From NCBI GenBank assembly GCA_020466095.1, contig CM035808.1, positions 75,199,188 to 75,263,187 on the forward strand: DNA of 64,000 nt. The letters are read 5' to 3'. The position numbers and the translations under genes were made by a program. Position 1 is the stretch's first letter, and each line of letters starts with the position of its first letter. This DNA is from Chlorops oryzae. Its lineage: Eukaryota > Arthropoda > Insecta > Diptera > Chloropidae. Of this stretch, positions 55,605 to 64,000 are shown piece by piece. The notes under the pieces are model-generated. The model worked only from the letters and a program-made list of their open reading frames with translations. It was not told where the DNA came from and did no database searches.

Positions 55605-57640
55605 TTAAGCAAGCTCGATATTTTTGGTGTTTAGTTTCACCATCATAATGGCTGCTAAATTGGCATCAGAAAGGTTATGCCTCAAATCAGTCAATACCAG
55701 CTTCAATGCTGAAAACGACCTCTCTACGCTTACTTGTGTTGCTGGTACCGTATGCACAATCAAAGCCAACTTTCCGAGCCACGGGAGGGAATACTTTTTG
55801 CTCTGCCAGTACTCAAGCAAGTCAGCATCAACATCGTACTGCTTCTCTTTATAGTTGTCGATTTCGTAGAAGGCCTTAATTGCATCTTCGTTGCTATCTT
55901 GCTCTTCGTCATCGTCGGAAGCATTTTGCGAAAGCAACATTTCCCGGATTCCAACTCTCAACAAGGATGAAGTGCTTTGATTTGTTCCCTCATCAATTGC
56001 GAAGGGATTTTCCTCAGAGCATTGGGATGTTGACGGCTGATCTTCATCAACGACTAGTGAATTGCTCTTCATTAACGAGTGGTGAAAAGAAAGTATAAAA
56101 CTTAGATATGTAAAATTTACTGGGTACGTGTGTAGTAAGTCACCTTTTGCACACGCAAAATTTGGGAAACAATATCCTTCAGGTGTTTTCTTGCGGCTAT
56201 TTTTTTTTTTTCAATGCTAAGCAAACGCCTAAATCTAGGATCAAGATATTAGGCGGCATACATAGTTTCATTTTCAAGCAGTCCAATTTGTCTTGATTCA
56301 ATAAGAGTCAACACTTTCCTACTGTTTTCACTATTGATGCTTTTAAGCAGGAAAGATAATTCTAACCAAAACTTGTAAAAATCACCTAATAGTAACTGGA
56401 AATTTTGCAGTTTTAAGGTCAGCGTAAGTACGGGCGCTAGAACGGAAACAATGCTTGTAATTGCCCCCCAATCTTGAACACTTAGATTTTGCGTCTGCAC
56501 ATTATCCGAAATGAAATCTCGCAACTCCAACAGTCTTCTGAGCATATTAAAGGATGAACTCCAGCGTGTTATCACATCAATTATGGGCTTCGGCAATTTT
56601 AAATGCTGCATTTCATAACTAAATATTAACACGAATAAGTAATTTTCCAGGCATTATTTTGACATTTGTGGTTGCTTACCGGTATCCTACGGTTTTAATG
56701 TCTTTACTATTTCACGAGCTTTGCATAGTAAATTTGGGAAGTCATTTAAGAAATCCTTCACAGCAAGTTGCAGCGTATGAGCAGCACACTTAAATGAAAC
56801 AACACCCATTCCTTTGCAAAAGGCGTCACCGATTTTTTTGGGAATTCTCTCATCGGGTTCACCGTCCTCCAAAAACTCCTCCTCTTCCTCCAACTCTTGC
56901 TCCTCTGTCTCCTCCTCTTCCTCCTCATCTTCTACGCCGACGTTTGCAGCAGACAAAAGCTCTACTGCTTTAACCATATTCCGGCCGTTATCTGTTGTTA
57001 CAGAATATTATTGTTGGAGTGAGATGTTGTAGCCACCAAGCACATTTTTAACTTCCTCCTTCAGATTTTCGGCTGTATGCCTCCGTTTTATTTCGATCAT
57101 TGCCAGAGTGTAAACAACAATTTTATTATTTTTTATCATTTGCACGTTTACGCCGAGAACGGAACGATCATTTCGAGTGGCTGTGTCCATTTTCAGGGAA
57201 AAAACTTTCCCGGCTAGGTTTTTAGCAATTTCAGCTTTTACCCAATTGCATTTTTCCCGAATCGATTCCATGGCATTTCTGGATGACATTTTTGGCATTT
57301 TAAGGCCATCAAACAGCTGGTTGGTCAGTGCCTGAAACGATGGAGAGTCGAATACTGACAAAGGCTGCGAATCTGCAGTCACCATTCCTATACATGCATC
57401 GATAACATCCTTTTTGGAATATTGCACTGTAAATTTAATTTTTTTTTCATTTTCGTCCGAATTTTGGTCGCATCGCATTTTTTTTTCGTAGTCACGCATA
57501 ATTTCCGGATGTTTGGTTTGAATGTGGCGCTTCAAATTGGTGACGTTGTTGTTAACAACGTCGCCACACGTCTTGCACTTCGCATCTGACCCGTTTTCGG
57601 AAAAAAAATCGCGAATTAAAACATTACGTTTACGACCCAT
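55605..57640 (-). pseudogene. hAT transposase with BED zinc finger, broken
   Basis: The minus-strand gene starts at 57640. A BED-type finger (CKTCGDVV...HIQTKH, residues ~19-45) is followed by the catalytic region (LKMDTATRNDRS; VTTDNGRNM), a very acidic insertion (56880-56950), the CAAHTLQLAV motif, YLDPRFRRL and the C-terminal dimerisation block (YWQSKKY, VSVERSFSALKLVLTDLRHNLS). Two GT-AG introns are likely (about 56630-56692 and 56085-56150). A TAA at about 57007, a TAA before YLDPRF (about 56250) and a lost A near 56697 make it a pseudogene. Terminal repeats are not visible; the 5' flank is cut by the E8 LTR at 57739. Confidence 0.85.
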
Positions 57641-57738
57641 TTCAATGATTTTTTAATTAAACAAAAATTCTGCTCGATTTGAAAGCTTCTTTACACTTGG
57701 AACTTTCGTATAAAAGTAAACGATTAGAATCTAACAAC

Positions 57739-58715
57739 TGTAACGACCTATTTCTGCCGGGGTGGGCTCAGCCTAACCCAGGGTCGTACAAGAAATTTAT
57801 ATTTCTAACGTAGGTTTCTAAAGGAATAATTCAAGGGTTTTAATTCAATGTAATTCAATATAATTTCTTTGTAATTCAATATAATTCAATGTAATTCAAT
57901 ATAATTCAATGTAATTCGATATAATTCTCTGATTTGTATGCGTCACGGGATTTCCTCAAATAGCGAAGCTTCACTGTAGTCTCATACGGTCTCTAGAGCG
58001 GGGTTCTACTGTGGTTTCCCAGTGCGGGGTTTTACTGTTGTCCCAGAGGTCGAGGTTTTGCTGTGGTTTCTCGACGTGAGGGTTGACTGTTGTTCCAGAG
58101 GTCGAGGTTTTACTGTGGTTTCTCGGTGTGGGGGTTGACTGTGATTTCCCCGTACGAGGTTTTACTGTTGCTCCAGAGATCGAGGTTTTACGGTGTATCC
58201 TGCGAGGATGTTCTTGAGAAAGACGCACTGAGTGGCTGACAACAGGATCCTAGTTTCCTTGTGAGGCATAGTCTCGTTACCAGAAACTAGAAACAGGCTA
58301 TCATCCTTCAGATTTGTCCAATTTCTTTGAATCGTTTGTGAGGCAAGGTCTCGTTACCACGATCGAAGAATTTCTCTTGAGCTGTACTCACACTGACTGA
58401 CTTTCTCTTGCGTCGTCGTCTGCTTTTATACTATTCTTCTGAGCTGACCTTTGGACTTTTGAGTCACGTTTTCAGCGTGTGTCGACCTTTGGACCCAAAT
58501 CATGCGTTACTCGTGTGCTGACCTTTGGACTACGATCATGCGTCGTCTGCATGCGTTCTGCGTGCTGTTGTTCTGCGTTGTGCCATTCTGTTGTGTGAGT
58601 TGTTGTTGCGCATGCCTGTTTTCGTTCTTCTTGTAATTATTGTTGTCATTTGTGGGCGTTGTTTTCTGTTCATTGTTGTTTGTGCATTGTTTGTGACGAT
58701 TTTGTGGTCGTCACA
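57739..58715 (-). repeat. E8 3' LTR with polypurine tract
   Basis: The 977-bp LTR is bounded by TGTGACGACC and GGTCGTTACA, which are imperfect inverted repeats. The polypurine tract GGAAGAAAGGAGGGAG lies at 58716-58731. Inside are two tandem repeat zones: TAATTCAATR units (57838-57930) and about three and a half ~55-bp units around CGAGGTTTTACTGTTG (58005-58195). A minus-strand frame across the latter (57971-58228) is repeat-driven and unlikely to be a gene. Confidence 0.85.
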
Positions 58716-58849
58716 CTCCCTCCTTTCTTCCGAAAACGTGACGCCGTCGTTGTCATGCCTGTACGCTCGTGTGGGGTCCCATCCGATATAACTCAGCTTT
58801 AGTTTGCCCGTGATCAGCTGTGTTTGATATTTTCGTGAGTTTTCCATAT

Positions 58850-59740
58850 TTAGTTTGTCTTTGATACTTTTATTTTCCCAGCTCGCGTGATGGAGATTCT
58901 GGTCGTAATCGTCCCAAACTTCCGTAGGCAGTTACTCTGGGTCCCCTTCTTCCACCGTTTGTGCATCTCGACTGCGATTTGTTGCACCTTCTCTTCCCAC
59001 TGCTCGTCCTGTGGGCGTTCGGGTACCTTTCGGACCAGGTCTGACCACAGCACGTCCCTTTTGCAGATTCCTTGAAATACCTCGACCAACCTATGGCGGG
59101 TGGGCATGGTCGTCATGCCTTCAAAAATGAGGTGATGGGGTTGGAATCGTTTTCCCGCGCGAATGGTTTGGAGGAACCGCTCTAAAAACTTTAAGGTAAA
59201 TAGCCCGCAGTCGGCACCATTTTCCTGTTGTGCAGTGGGTACTTCCACGATTTTCATGTGTTCCATCCTTTCCATGTTCTCCGCCCCTGTCCGTGTCGCT
59301 TCTTCTCGGAGGAACTGGTAAATTAGTTGTGCCGCGTCGCGTTGTCGGGTTCCTCTCAAGGAGTCGCAATGGAGGATTCGGGTGTCATCTACGATCGCGA
59401 GTGTCCAATGGAAGTTGTCGACCACTGGGATGATTATATAGTCTCTCTCGAAGATCTTCGCCCGTCGCATCCATCCATTTAGGGAGTCTCTGGGTCGTTC
59501 TCCTTTGCTGACTGCCACTAATTGCGGGGAGAAAAGGCCGCTGAATATGTACGTTTTTTCCTGATCTTCCGGTGCTATCAGTTCCTGGAATAGCCATGCT
59601 CCGTACACATCGATGATCGTATCATTCAGCCACTTCCCTTCGGTGAGTCTCTCCACGTCCGCACGGAAGATTGAATAACCTCTACCTGTTTTTGGATATG
59701 TCCCGATGACCTCGGTGAGATTTCCGGTTGGGTGTTGCAT
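58850..59740 (-). CDS. E8 Ulp1/SENP-like C48 cysteine protease, intact
   Basis: The complete 296-residue frame starts at an ATG (59738-59740). It has the WLND motif (37-40), His111 in FHWTLAIV, Asp126 in ILHCDSLRG, Gln172 in TAQQENGADCG and nucleophile Cys178, the full Ulp1/SENP catalytic set with family spacing. The last 100 residues are basic and end with ISITRAGKIKVSKTN, resembling the LLITRQNKFEIK and LEVSRNNKFKI ends of the E6 and E7 proteins. It lies between pol and the polypurine tract. It should cleave SUMO or a similar tag; whether it processes a viral protein or acts on host SUMO is not shown by the sequence. Confidence 0.88.
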   Translation of the reverse strand: MQHPTGNLTEVIGTYPKTGRGYSIFRADVERLTEGKWLNDTIIDVYGAWLFQELIAPEDQEKTYIFSGLFSPQLVAVSKGERPRDSLNGWMRRAKIFERDYIIIPVVDNFHWTLAIVDDTRILHCDSLRGTRQRDAAQLIYQFLREEATRTGAENMERMEHMKIVEVPTAQQENGADCGLFTLKFLERFLQTIRAGKRFQPHHLIFEGMTTMPTRHRLVEVFQGICKRDVLWSDLVRKVPERPQDEQWEEKVQQIAVEMHKRWKKGTQSNCLRKFGTITTRISITRAGKIKVSKTN

Positions 59741-60808
59741 CTTGCAGTTTCGTCGTAAGCGCTTGAAGTTTTACTCGAAAGTGAATTATTCGCAAGAGAA
59801 CGCTCCTTTTATAATTGTAGGATTTAAGGATTTGTTGTTGTATTAAAATTTTCAATAACTAAATAGCGTAAATTTCCTGAAACGGTAGAAATCATGTTTG
59901 TAATTTCTAAGATCATTCTCGAACGGGGCTTTCCGCTGCATTTTATATGCCCTTGAATTCAGTGGTATGCACATTCATAGTTCATTAGGAATAAGAGAAG
60001 GAAAGCATATTTCAAACTTCTGGTCTGTTGCTTTCTAGCCAACTGTTGCACATTACTTTCCCTGTTGTTCTGTGTGTATTTATGTGTATGAGTACCTCCG
60101 CTGGTTTGCATGCGATTGGTGGATGCCAATTCTCTCATTTTCTTCCTTTCTCGGGTCATTGCCCTGATTCTTATTAGGTCATGTTCCACATTTTCCTTTT
60201 GGGATTGTGGTCTTTCGATTATAAAGGACTCTATGCTGTTCAAGTAAATCCGAAGGAAGTAATGAGCTCATTCTTTTGAAGAAAGAAAATCAGGGGTGAT
60301 TTTTCGATGACAAGCCGACTCAAACTTAATAAGAGGTATATAAATTTCATCTTAAAAAGTGCGCCCCGAATTCAGTGTATCTCGCATAACCGTTTACGAT
60401 TTACTTTGGCCAATTAATCAACACGCTCATTAATATCGTGAAGTAAAACGATTTTTGTTTTTTTTTTTTTTCCACTAAAAATGCAACCCTGTGGGTCTTA
60501 TTACTTGTAGTTAGCGTATGCCTTGAGGTAGCGAAAGTAGATCAACGTACTTCTTTGTTTTCTACATGTGTTTAGTATAGAAGTTTACTTGCTGCTTTAG
60601 AGCGTACAGCCCTTAATGTGTGAATTCGTATTATAACCGGCCTTTAGTTTCCTATGTTTTGTGTTTTTTTTTTTTTCTTCTTGTTCATTTGAAACCTTCA
60701 GATGGTTAAATTTTTGTTTTGGAAAATTTTTGTTGCCGCTCTTCCGAGGATGCTGTTTGAATGGATGATGTCGTCTTCAGGGAAATTCTGTGTCGCTGTG
60801 GATGTACC
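59741..60808 (-). other. E8 spacer between pol and Ulp1 gene
   Basis: About 1.07 kb. One 94-residue frame (59959-60243, minus), rich in Arg, Gln and Asn with a hydrophobic end, is open but unrecognised. It could be a small accessory gene or an intron. Otherwise nothing is seen. Confidence 0.4.
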
Positions 60809-61542
60809 TCAGGACGGAAAAGGTACGTCGTTATTTTGTGTTAGCGGTTGCTCTGTGTTTTCATTTTGTTGCAGGTCGGTTTCATCTGTGTGGAACGGCT
60901 TGAGCTGGGAGATATGGGCCGTTTTTATTGCTTTGCCGTCCCTCAGTTTCACAATCACTGGGGATGAGAAGGACTCCACGAAAAATGGTCCATCGAATTT
61001 CGGCGCCAGCTTCGCTGCGAAGTCATCGACAGCTTTCGACAGAGGGTGAGTTCGAAGGAGTACTTGTTGTCCTCGATAGGGTTTCCAGGGTCGTCGTCGT
61101 AAGTTGTAGGTGCGGGCTTGCTCCTGGCTTGCTTTTGTTAGGTTAATTCCCACAATTTTGAAAATTTCTTGCAGTCGGTTGCGTCGTTGTTCGACTGTTA
61201 GTGCCTTCGTCCCTGTACCTACTGTTGTCTCATCGAAGACGCTTTTTGGTAGTCGGGGCTCCCTGCCTTGTGTTAACATGGCTGGGCTGAAACCTGTGGT
61301 GTCGGAAACACTTGTGTTTATGGCCAACATGATCTCTGGTAGTGCCTCGTCCCAATGTTTGTGCGATGACTGTGTATATTGTGCGATCATTGTTTTGATC
61401 GTTCGGTTCGCTCGTTCGGTGGGATTTTCTTGTGGTGTGTATGGGGCCGTACATTGATGATGTATACCCATTTCTTCCAAGAATTTCTCAAAGTTGCGAC
61501 TCGTGAATTGTGTCCCATTGTCAGTCAACAAGACCTTGGGTA
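60809..61542 (-). CDS. pol: E8 integrase, C-terminal half, after a frame break
   Basis: The frame continues the integrase from VPKVLLTDNGTQF through NPTERANRT to the C-terminus at 60809 (FDGPFFV and HISQLKPF motifs). Asp and Glu of the integrase triad are 35 positions apart. It is out of frame with the upstream pol at a run of six C bases on the plus strand (61543-61548), so a base change in run length, or a sequencing error, is the simplest explanation. Confidence 0.85.
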
Positions 61543-64000
61543 CCCCCCGTATCGTGCGATTATTCGCTCTCGAAGGGCTTTCCGGACTGCGTCGGTGGTA
61601 GCGCTTCGTAGTGGTATTAGTTCTACCCATTTCGAAAATTTGTCGAAAAATACTAATAGTGTTGTATTTCCGTGTATAGAGCGTGGCAATGGTCCCACGA
61701 AGTCTGCACATAGGATAGCCCATGGTTCGTCTGCTATTTTAGTGAGCATATATCCCGCTGGTTTCTGTTGATTTACTTTAAATTGTTGACAACTTTTGCA
61801 TCGAAACACATGTTTTCGTATGTCTTTGATCATGCTTGGCCAGAAATATTTTTTCGCTGTTCGGAGGAATGTCTTTCGTATGCCCAGATGACCAGCTGTT
61901 GGGTGATCGTGATTCTCTTTTAGTACTCGATCGAGATCCTTCCTCCTTACACACAGTTTCCAAGCCACGCTGTCTTCATCATCTATGTTTGGGGGTAAAT
62001 GCCTATATAGGTTTCCATTTTCTATTATATATTCAGGAAATTTGTGTGGTTCTTTTCCAATTTCCTCCATTTTCCGTGTGACCCAGTCTTTAGGAAGAGG
62101 CGGTATTTCTTCCTCATGTATGCGTCGTGTTGTCTCCAATGGATCTCTTGATAGAGCGTCAGCAATGACGTTCTCTCTTCCTCTCCTATAACGGACTTCG
62201 AAGTTATATTGCTGGAGCTCTAGTGCCCATCGTGCGATGCGTCCTGACGGGTTTTCTATGGAATTTAGCCATTTTAATGAGAGGTGGTCGGTGATAACGA
62301 TAAAATTATAGCCCTCAAGGTAGTGTCGCATTTTGCGAATTCCCCAAACGATCACCAGGCACTCCTTTTCAGTGGTTGAATAATTTATTTCGGGTTTGTT
62401 AAGGTGGCGGCTTGCATAAGCTATCACTTTTTCTGTTCCCTCATCGTCTTGTGTCAACACTGCGCCAAGCCCGTAGTCGCTGGCATCTGTTTGTAAAATG
62501 AATTGTTTGTTGAAATCTGGGCATGCAAGGATGGGTGCTTCGGTCAATTTTTTTTTTAATTTCTCGAATGCTTGTTGGTGCTCCATAGTCCATAGCCATT
62601 TTGTTCCTTTTTTAAGTAGTGTTGTCAGAGGATATACAGTGTCTGCGAATTCGGGTACGAATCGTCTGTACCATGATGTGATTCCGATGCACTGTCGTAG
62701 CTCCTTTATGTTCGTGGGTGGTTTGAGGCGCTCGATTGCTTCAATTTTTGACGGGTCTGTTTGTATGCCTTTGCTGCTTACCATATGACCAAGGTATTTG
62801 ATTTCGGTTTTTAGAAATTCGCATTTTTCTGGATTTATTTTGAGGTTGGCCTCACGTAATCTTCTAAAAACTTCTACTAAATTCGTCATATGTTCTTCCA
62901 GTGTTCGACCTAGTACGATGATGTCGTCGAGGTACGCAAAAGCGAACGGTTCTAGTTCAGGCGTTATTACTGAGTCTAATGCCCGTTGGAAAGTTGCGGG
63001 TGCTGAGTGTAATCCGAACGGCATTACCTTCCATTGGAAAAGGCCCCGTCCGGGCACAGTGAACGCGGTATACTGTTTGCTTGTCTCGTCCATTGGAATT
63101 TGCCAGTAGCCATTTTTAAGGTCCAGACTGCTAAAAATTTTTGCATCCTTCAGACGGTCCAAAATGTGGCTTATTCGTGGTAATGGGTATGCGTCAGGGA
63201 TTGATTTAGCATTTAGTTGCCTGTAGTCGATGCAGAGTCTCCATTTGCCATTTTTCTTTCGAACGAGTACTGTAGGTGCACTGTATGGGCTGTTCGACGG
63301 TTCTATGCATCCCTTTTCGAGGATATCGTCGATTTCTTTATTTATAATTTCTTGTTTTGCAGGATTTTGTGGGAAGTATCTGGCTTTGATTGGGACCTCA
63401 TCCTTTACTCTTATGTGGTGTTTGGCAATATTCGATGGCCCCTCCATGCTTTCGAAACGTTTGATTTCCCTCTGGATTATCTCTTCGGCTTCCGCTCGGG
63501 TGATTTGTTCGCTTTTTGAGATCTTTTCTGTGTCGCCATTGAGTTCTCGTATTGATAGTGCATTCCAGTTGGCGGCTTGAATCCTTGGAATTTTTATACT
63601 CTGGCCTGCAATCTCCAACTGTGCGTCTAGCGCTCCCAGTGTGTCCATGCCGAGTATCACGTCGTCTATCACATGTTCCAGTATTGCTAGTTCGATTTGT
63701 AGTTGTTTTTGTCCAAGCTGTAGTGTGGTTGTGGTTGCCTCAGTTACGATGGTTTTTCTGCCGTCTGCTAGTTGTATGTTGGCACGAATTTGGTGTGTGT
63801 GACTGGAGTCCCGAATTTGTTTTGCCATAGCCCTACTAATGTAGTTCCTTGTGGCCCCGGTGTCGATTGTTGCTACTATGGGTTTTCCTCCGAGTGTAAC
63901 ATTGGCAACGATGGTGTTGTTATTGAATTTTAAATTCGAGGTCTCCTGTAGGGGCCTGCCGCTGTGCCTCGTTATTTGCGGTCCCCTTGTTCGTTTCCCG
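61525..64000 (-). CDS. pol: E8 pol: protease, RT, RNase H, integrase N-terminal half
   Basis: The frame is open at base 64000 and runs to 61525. The protease active site DTGA lies at about 63853-63864, upstream of the first internal ATG (63828). Counting from that ATG, RT has DLKNGYWQI (236-244) and YLDD (299-302), RNase H TDASDYGLGAVL (447-458) and ITDHLSLKW, and the integrase zinc site His642/His647/Cys677/Cys680 with catalytic Asp709 in CADFVGPLP. All catalytic residues seen are intact. The frame ends at a six-base homopolymer where the integrase switches frame. Confidence 0.92.
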   Translation of the reverse strand, partial: GKRTRGPQITRHSGRPLQETSNLKFNNNTIVANVTLGGKPIVATIDTGATRNYISRAMAKQIRDSSHTHQIRANIQLADGRKTIVTEATTTTLQLGQKQLQIELAILEHVIDDVILGMDTLGALDAQLEIAGQSIKIPRIQAANWNALSIRELNGDTEKISKSEQITRAEAEEIIQREIKRFESMEGPSNIAKHHIRVKDEVPIKARYFPQNPAKQEIINKEIDDILEKGCIEPSNSPYSAPTVLVRKKNGKWRLCIDYRQLNAKSIPDAYPLPRISHILDRLKDAKIFSSLDLKNGYWQIPMDETSKQYTAFTVPGRGLFQWKVMPFGLHSAPATFQRALDSVITPELEPFAFAYLDDIIVLGRTLEEHMTNLVEVFRRLREANLKINPEKCEFLKTEIKYLGHMVSSKGIQTDPSKIEAIERLKPPTNIKELRQCIGITSWYRRFVPEFADTVYPLTTLLKKGTKWLWTMEHQQAFEKLKKKLTEAPILACPDFNKQFILQTDASDYGLGAVLTQDDEGTEKVIAYASRHLNKPEINYSTTEKECLVIVWGIRKMRHYLEGYNFIVITDHLSLKWLNSIENPSGRIARWALELQQYNFEVRYRRGRENVIADALSRDPLETTRRIHEEEIPPLPKDWVTRKMEEIGKEPHKFPEYIIENGNLYRHLPPNIDDEDSVAWKLCVRRKDLDRVLKENHDHPTAGHLGIRKTFLRTAKKYFWPSMIKDIRKHVFRCKSCQQFKVNQQKPAGYMLTKIADEPWAILCADFVGPLPRSIHGNTTLLVFFDKFSKWVELIPLRSATTDAVRKALRERIIARYGGYPRSC

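Larger units (their letters stand above)
57739..64000 (-). mobile_element. E8: gypsy-type element of another lineage, with Ulp1 gene
   Basis: On the minus strand pol (open at base 64000) is followed by an Ulp1-like gene, a polypurine tract and the 3' LTR. Gag lies beyond the window. Its RT and integrase are clearly different from E1, E3 and E5, closer to the mdg3/Osvaldo-type insect gypsy group in appearance, though I cannot place it firmly. Only one frame break is visible, so it may be a young insertion. Confidence 0.85.

Noticed and set aside
56814..57032. Serine-rich plus-strand frame
   Set aside because: It is antisense to the acidic insertion of the hAT transposase.
58005..58195. Repeated units that could be taken for a CRISPR array
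   Set aside because: The units are adjacent and degenerate, lie in an LTR of a eukaryotic retroelement, and have no unique spacers.
57971..58228. A minus-strand frame with repeated peptide units in the E8 LTR
   Set aside because: The repeats follow tandem DNA units inside the LTR; no start context or homology suggests a gene.

Overview
The window looks like drosophilid heterochromatin: AT-rich, with no host gene that I can recognise, and built almost entirely of nested and broken transposable elements. The evidence is the mix of families (Ty3/gypsy elements primed by tRNA-Ser, a roo-like BEL/Pao element, Jockey-clade LINEs, an irritans-type mariner, hAT, PIF/Harbinger and a Transib-like insertion), all typical of Drosophila, and the lack of any intact non-transposon gene. 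Species and chromosome cannot be read from the sequence.

Layout. E1 (1-7545, minus) is a gypsy-type element (gag, protease, RT-RNaseH-integrase, then an Ulp1-like protease) whose 3' LTR lies beyond base 1. It is inserted in the protease region of E2 (7546-~10190, minus). At 10.6-12.8 kb there are a small TIR element and PIF/Harbinger remnants. E3 (~12.9-23.5 kb, minus) is an env-bearing gypsy remnant broken by a fold-back element (13981-14763) and by a 3.29-kb Transib-like insertion (17524-20814) that itself carries a 5'-truncated LINE. At 23.5-35.0 kb Jockey copies and BEL fragments form a ~4.3-kb inverted duplication around an LTR remnant (E4, 29.5-30.7 kb). A BEL/Pao element with env runs 34.3-40.4 kb (plus). 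E5 (40.4-44.07 kb, minus) is gypsy gag-pol. E6 (44.07-46.48 kb, minus) is the 3' half of another gypsy element, with a decayed Ulp1 gene. E7 (~46.9-51.1 kb, plus) has env and an Ulp1 gene split by mariner. AT-rich debris and tandem repeats fill 51-55.6 kb, a hAT pseudogene lies at 55.6-57.6 kb, and E8 (57739-64000, minus) is a different gypsy lineage with pol and an intact Ulp1 gene.

Two results stand out. First, Ulp1/SENP-like C48 cysteine proteases occur four times, perhaps five, as the last gene of gypsy-type elements belonging to at least two lineages. They keep the His-Asp-Gln-Cys catalytic set where intact and share a C-terminal extension. A SUMO protease carried by a retrotransposon could act on the SUMO-dependent piRNA silencing known in Drosophila; that role is inference. 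The same elements show a covarying hairpin behind the gag-pol slippery site, an ATG fused to a splice donor in the leader, a membrane segment between nucleocapsid and protease, and a palindrome beside the LTR TATA region. Second, the Transib-like insertion has ends that copy the layout of V(D)J recombination signals: a CACAGTG heptamer with a 13-base spacer at one end and a 23-base spacer at the other, each followed by an ACAAAAAT-type nonamer, flanked by a perfect 5-bp GGCCG target duplication.
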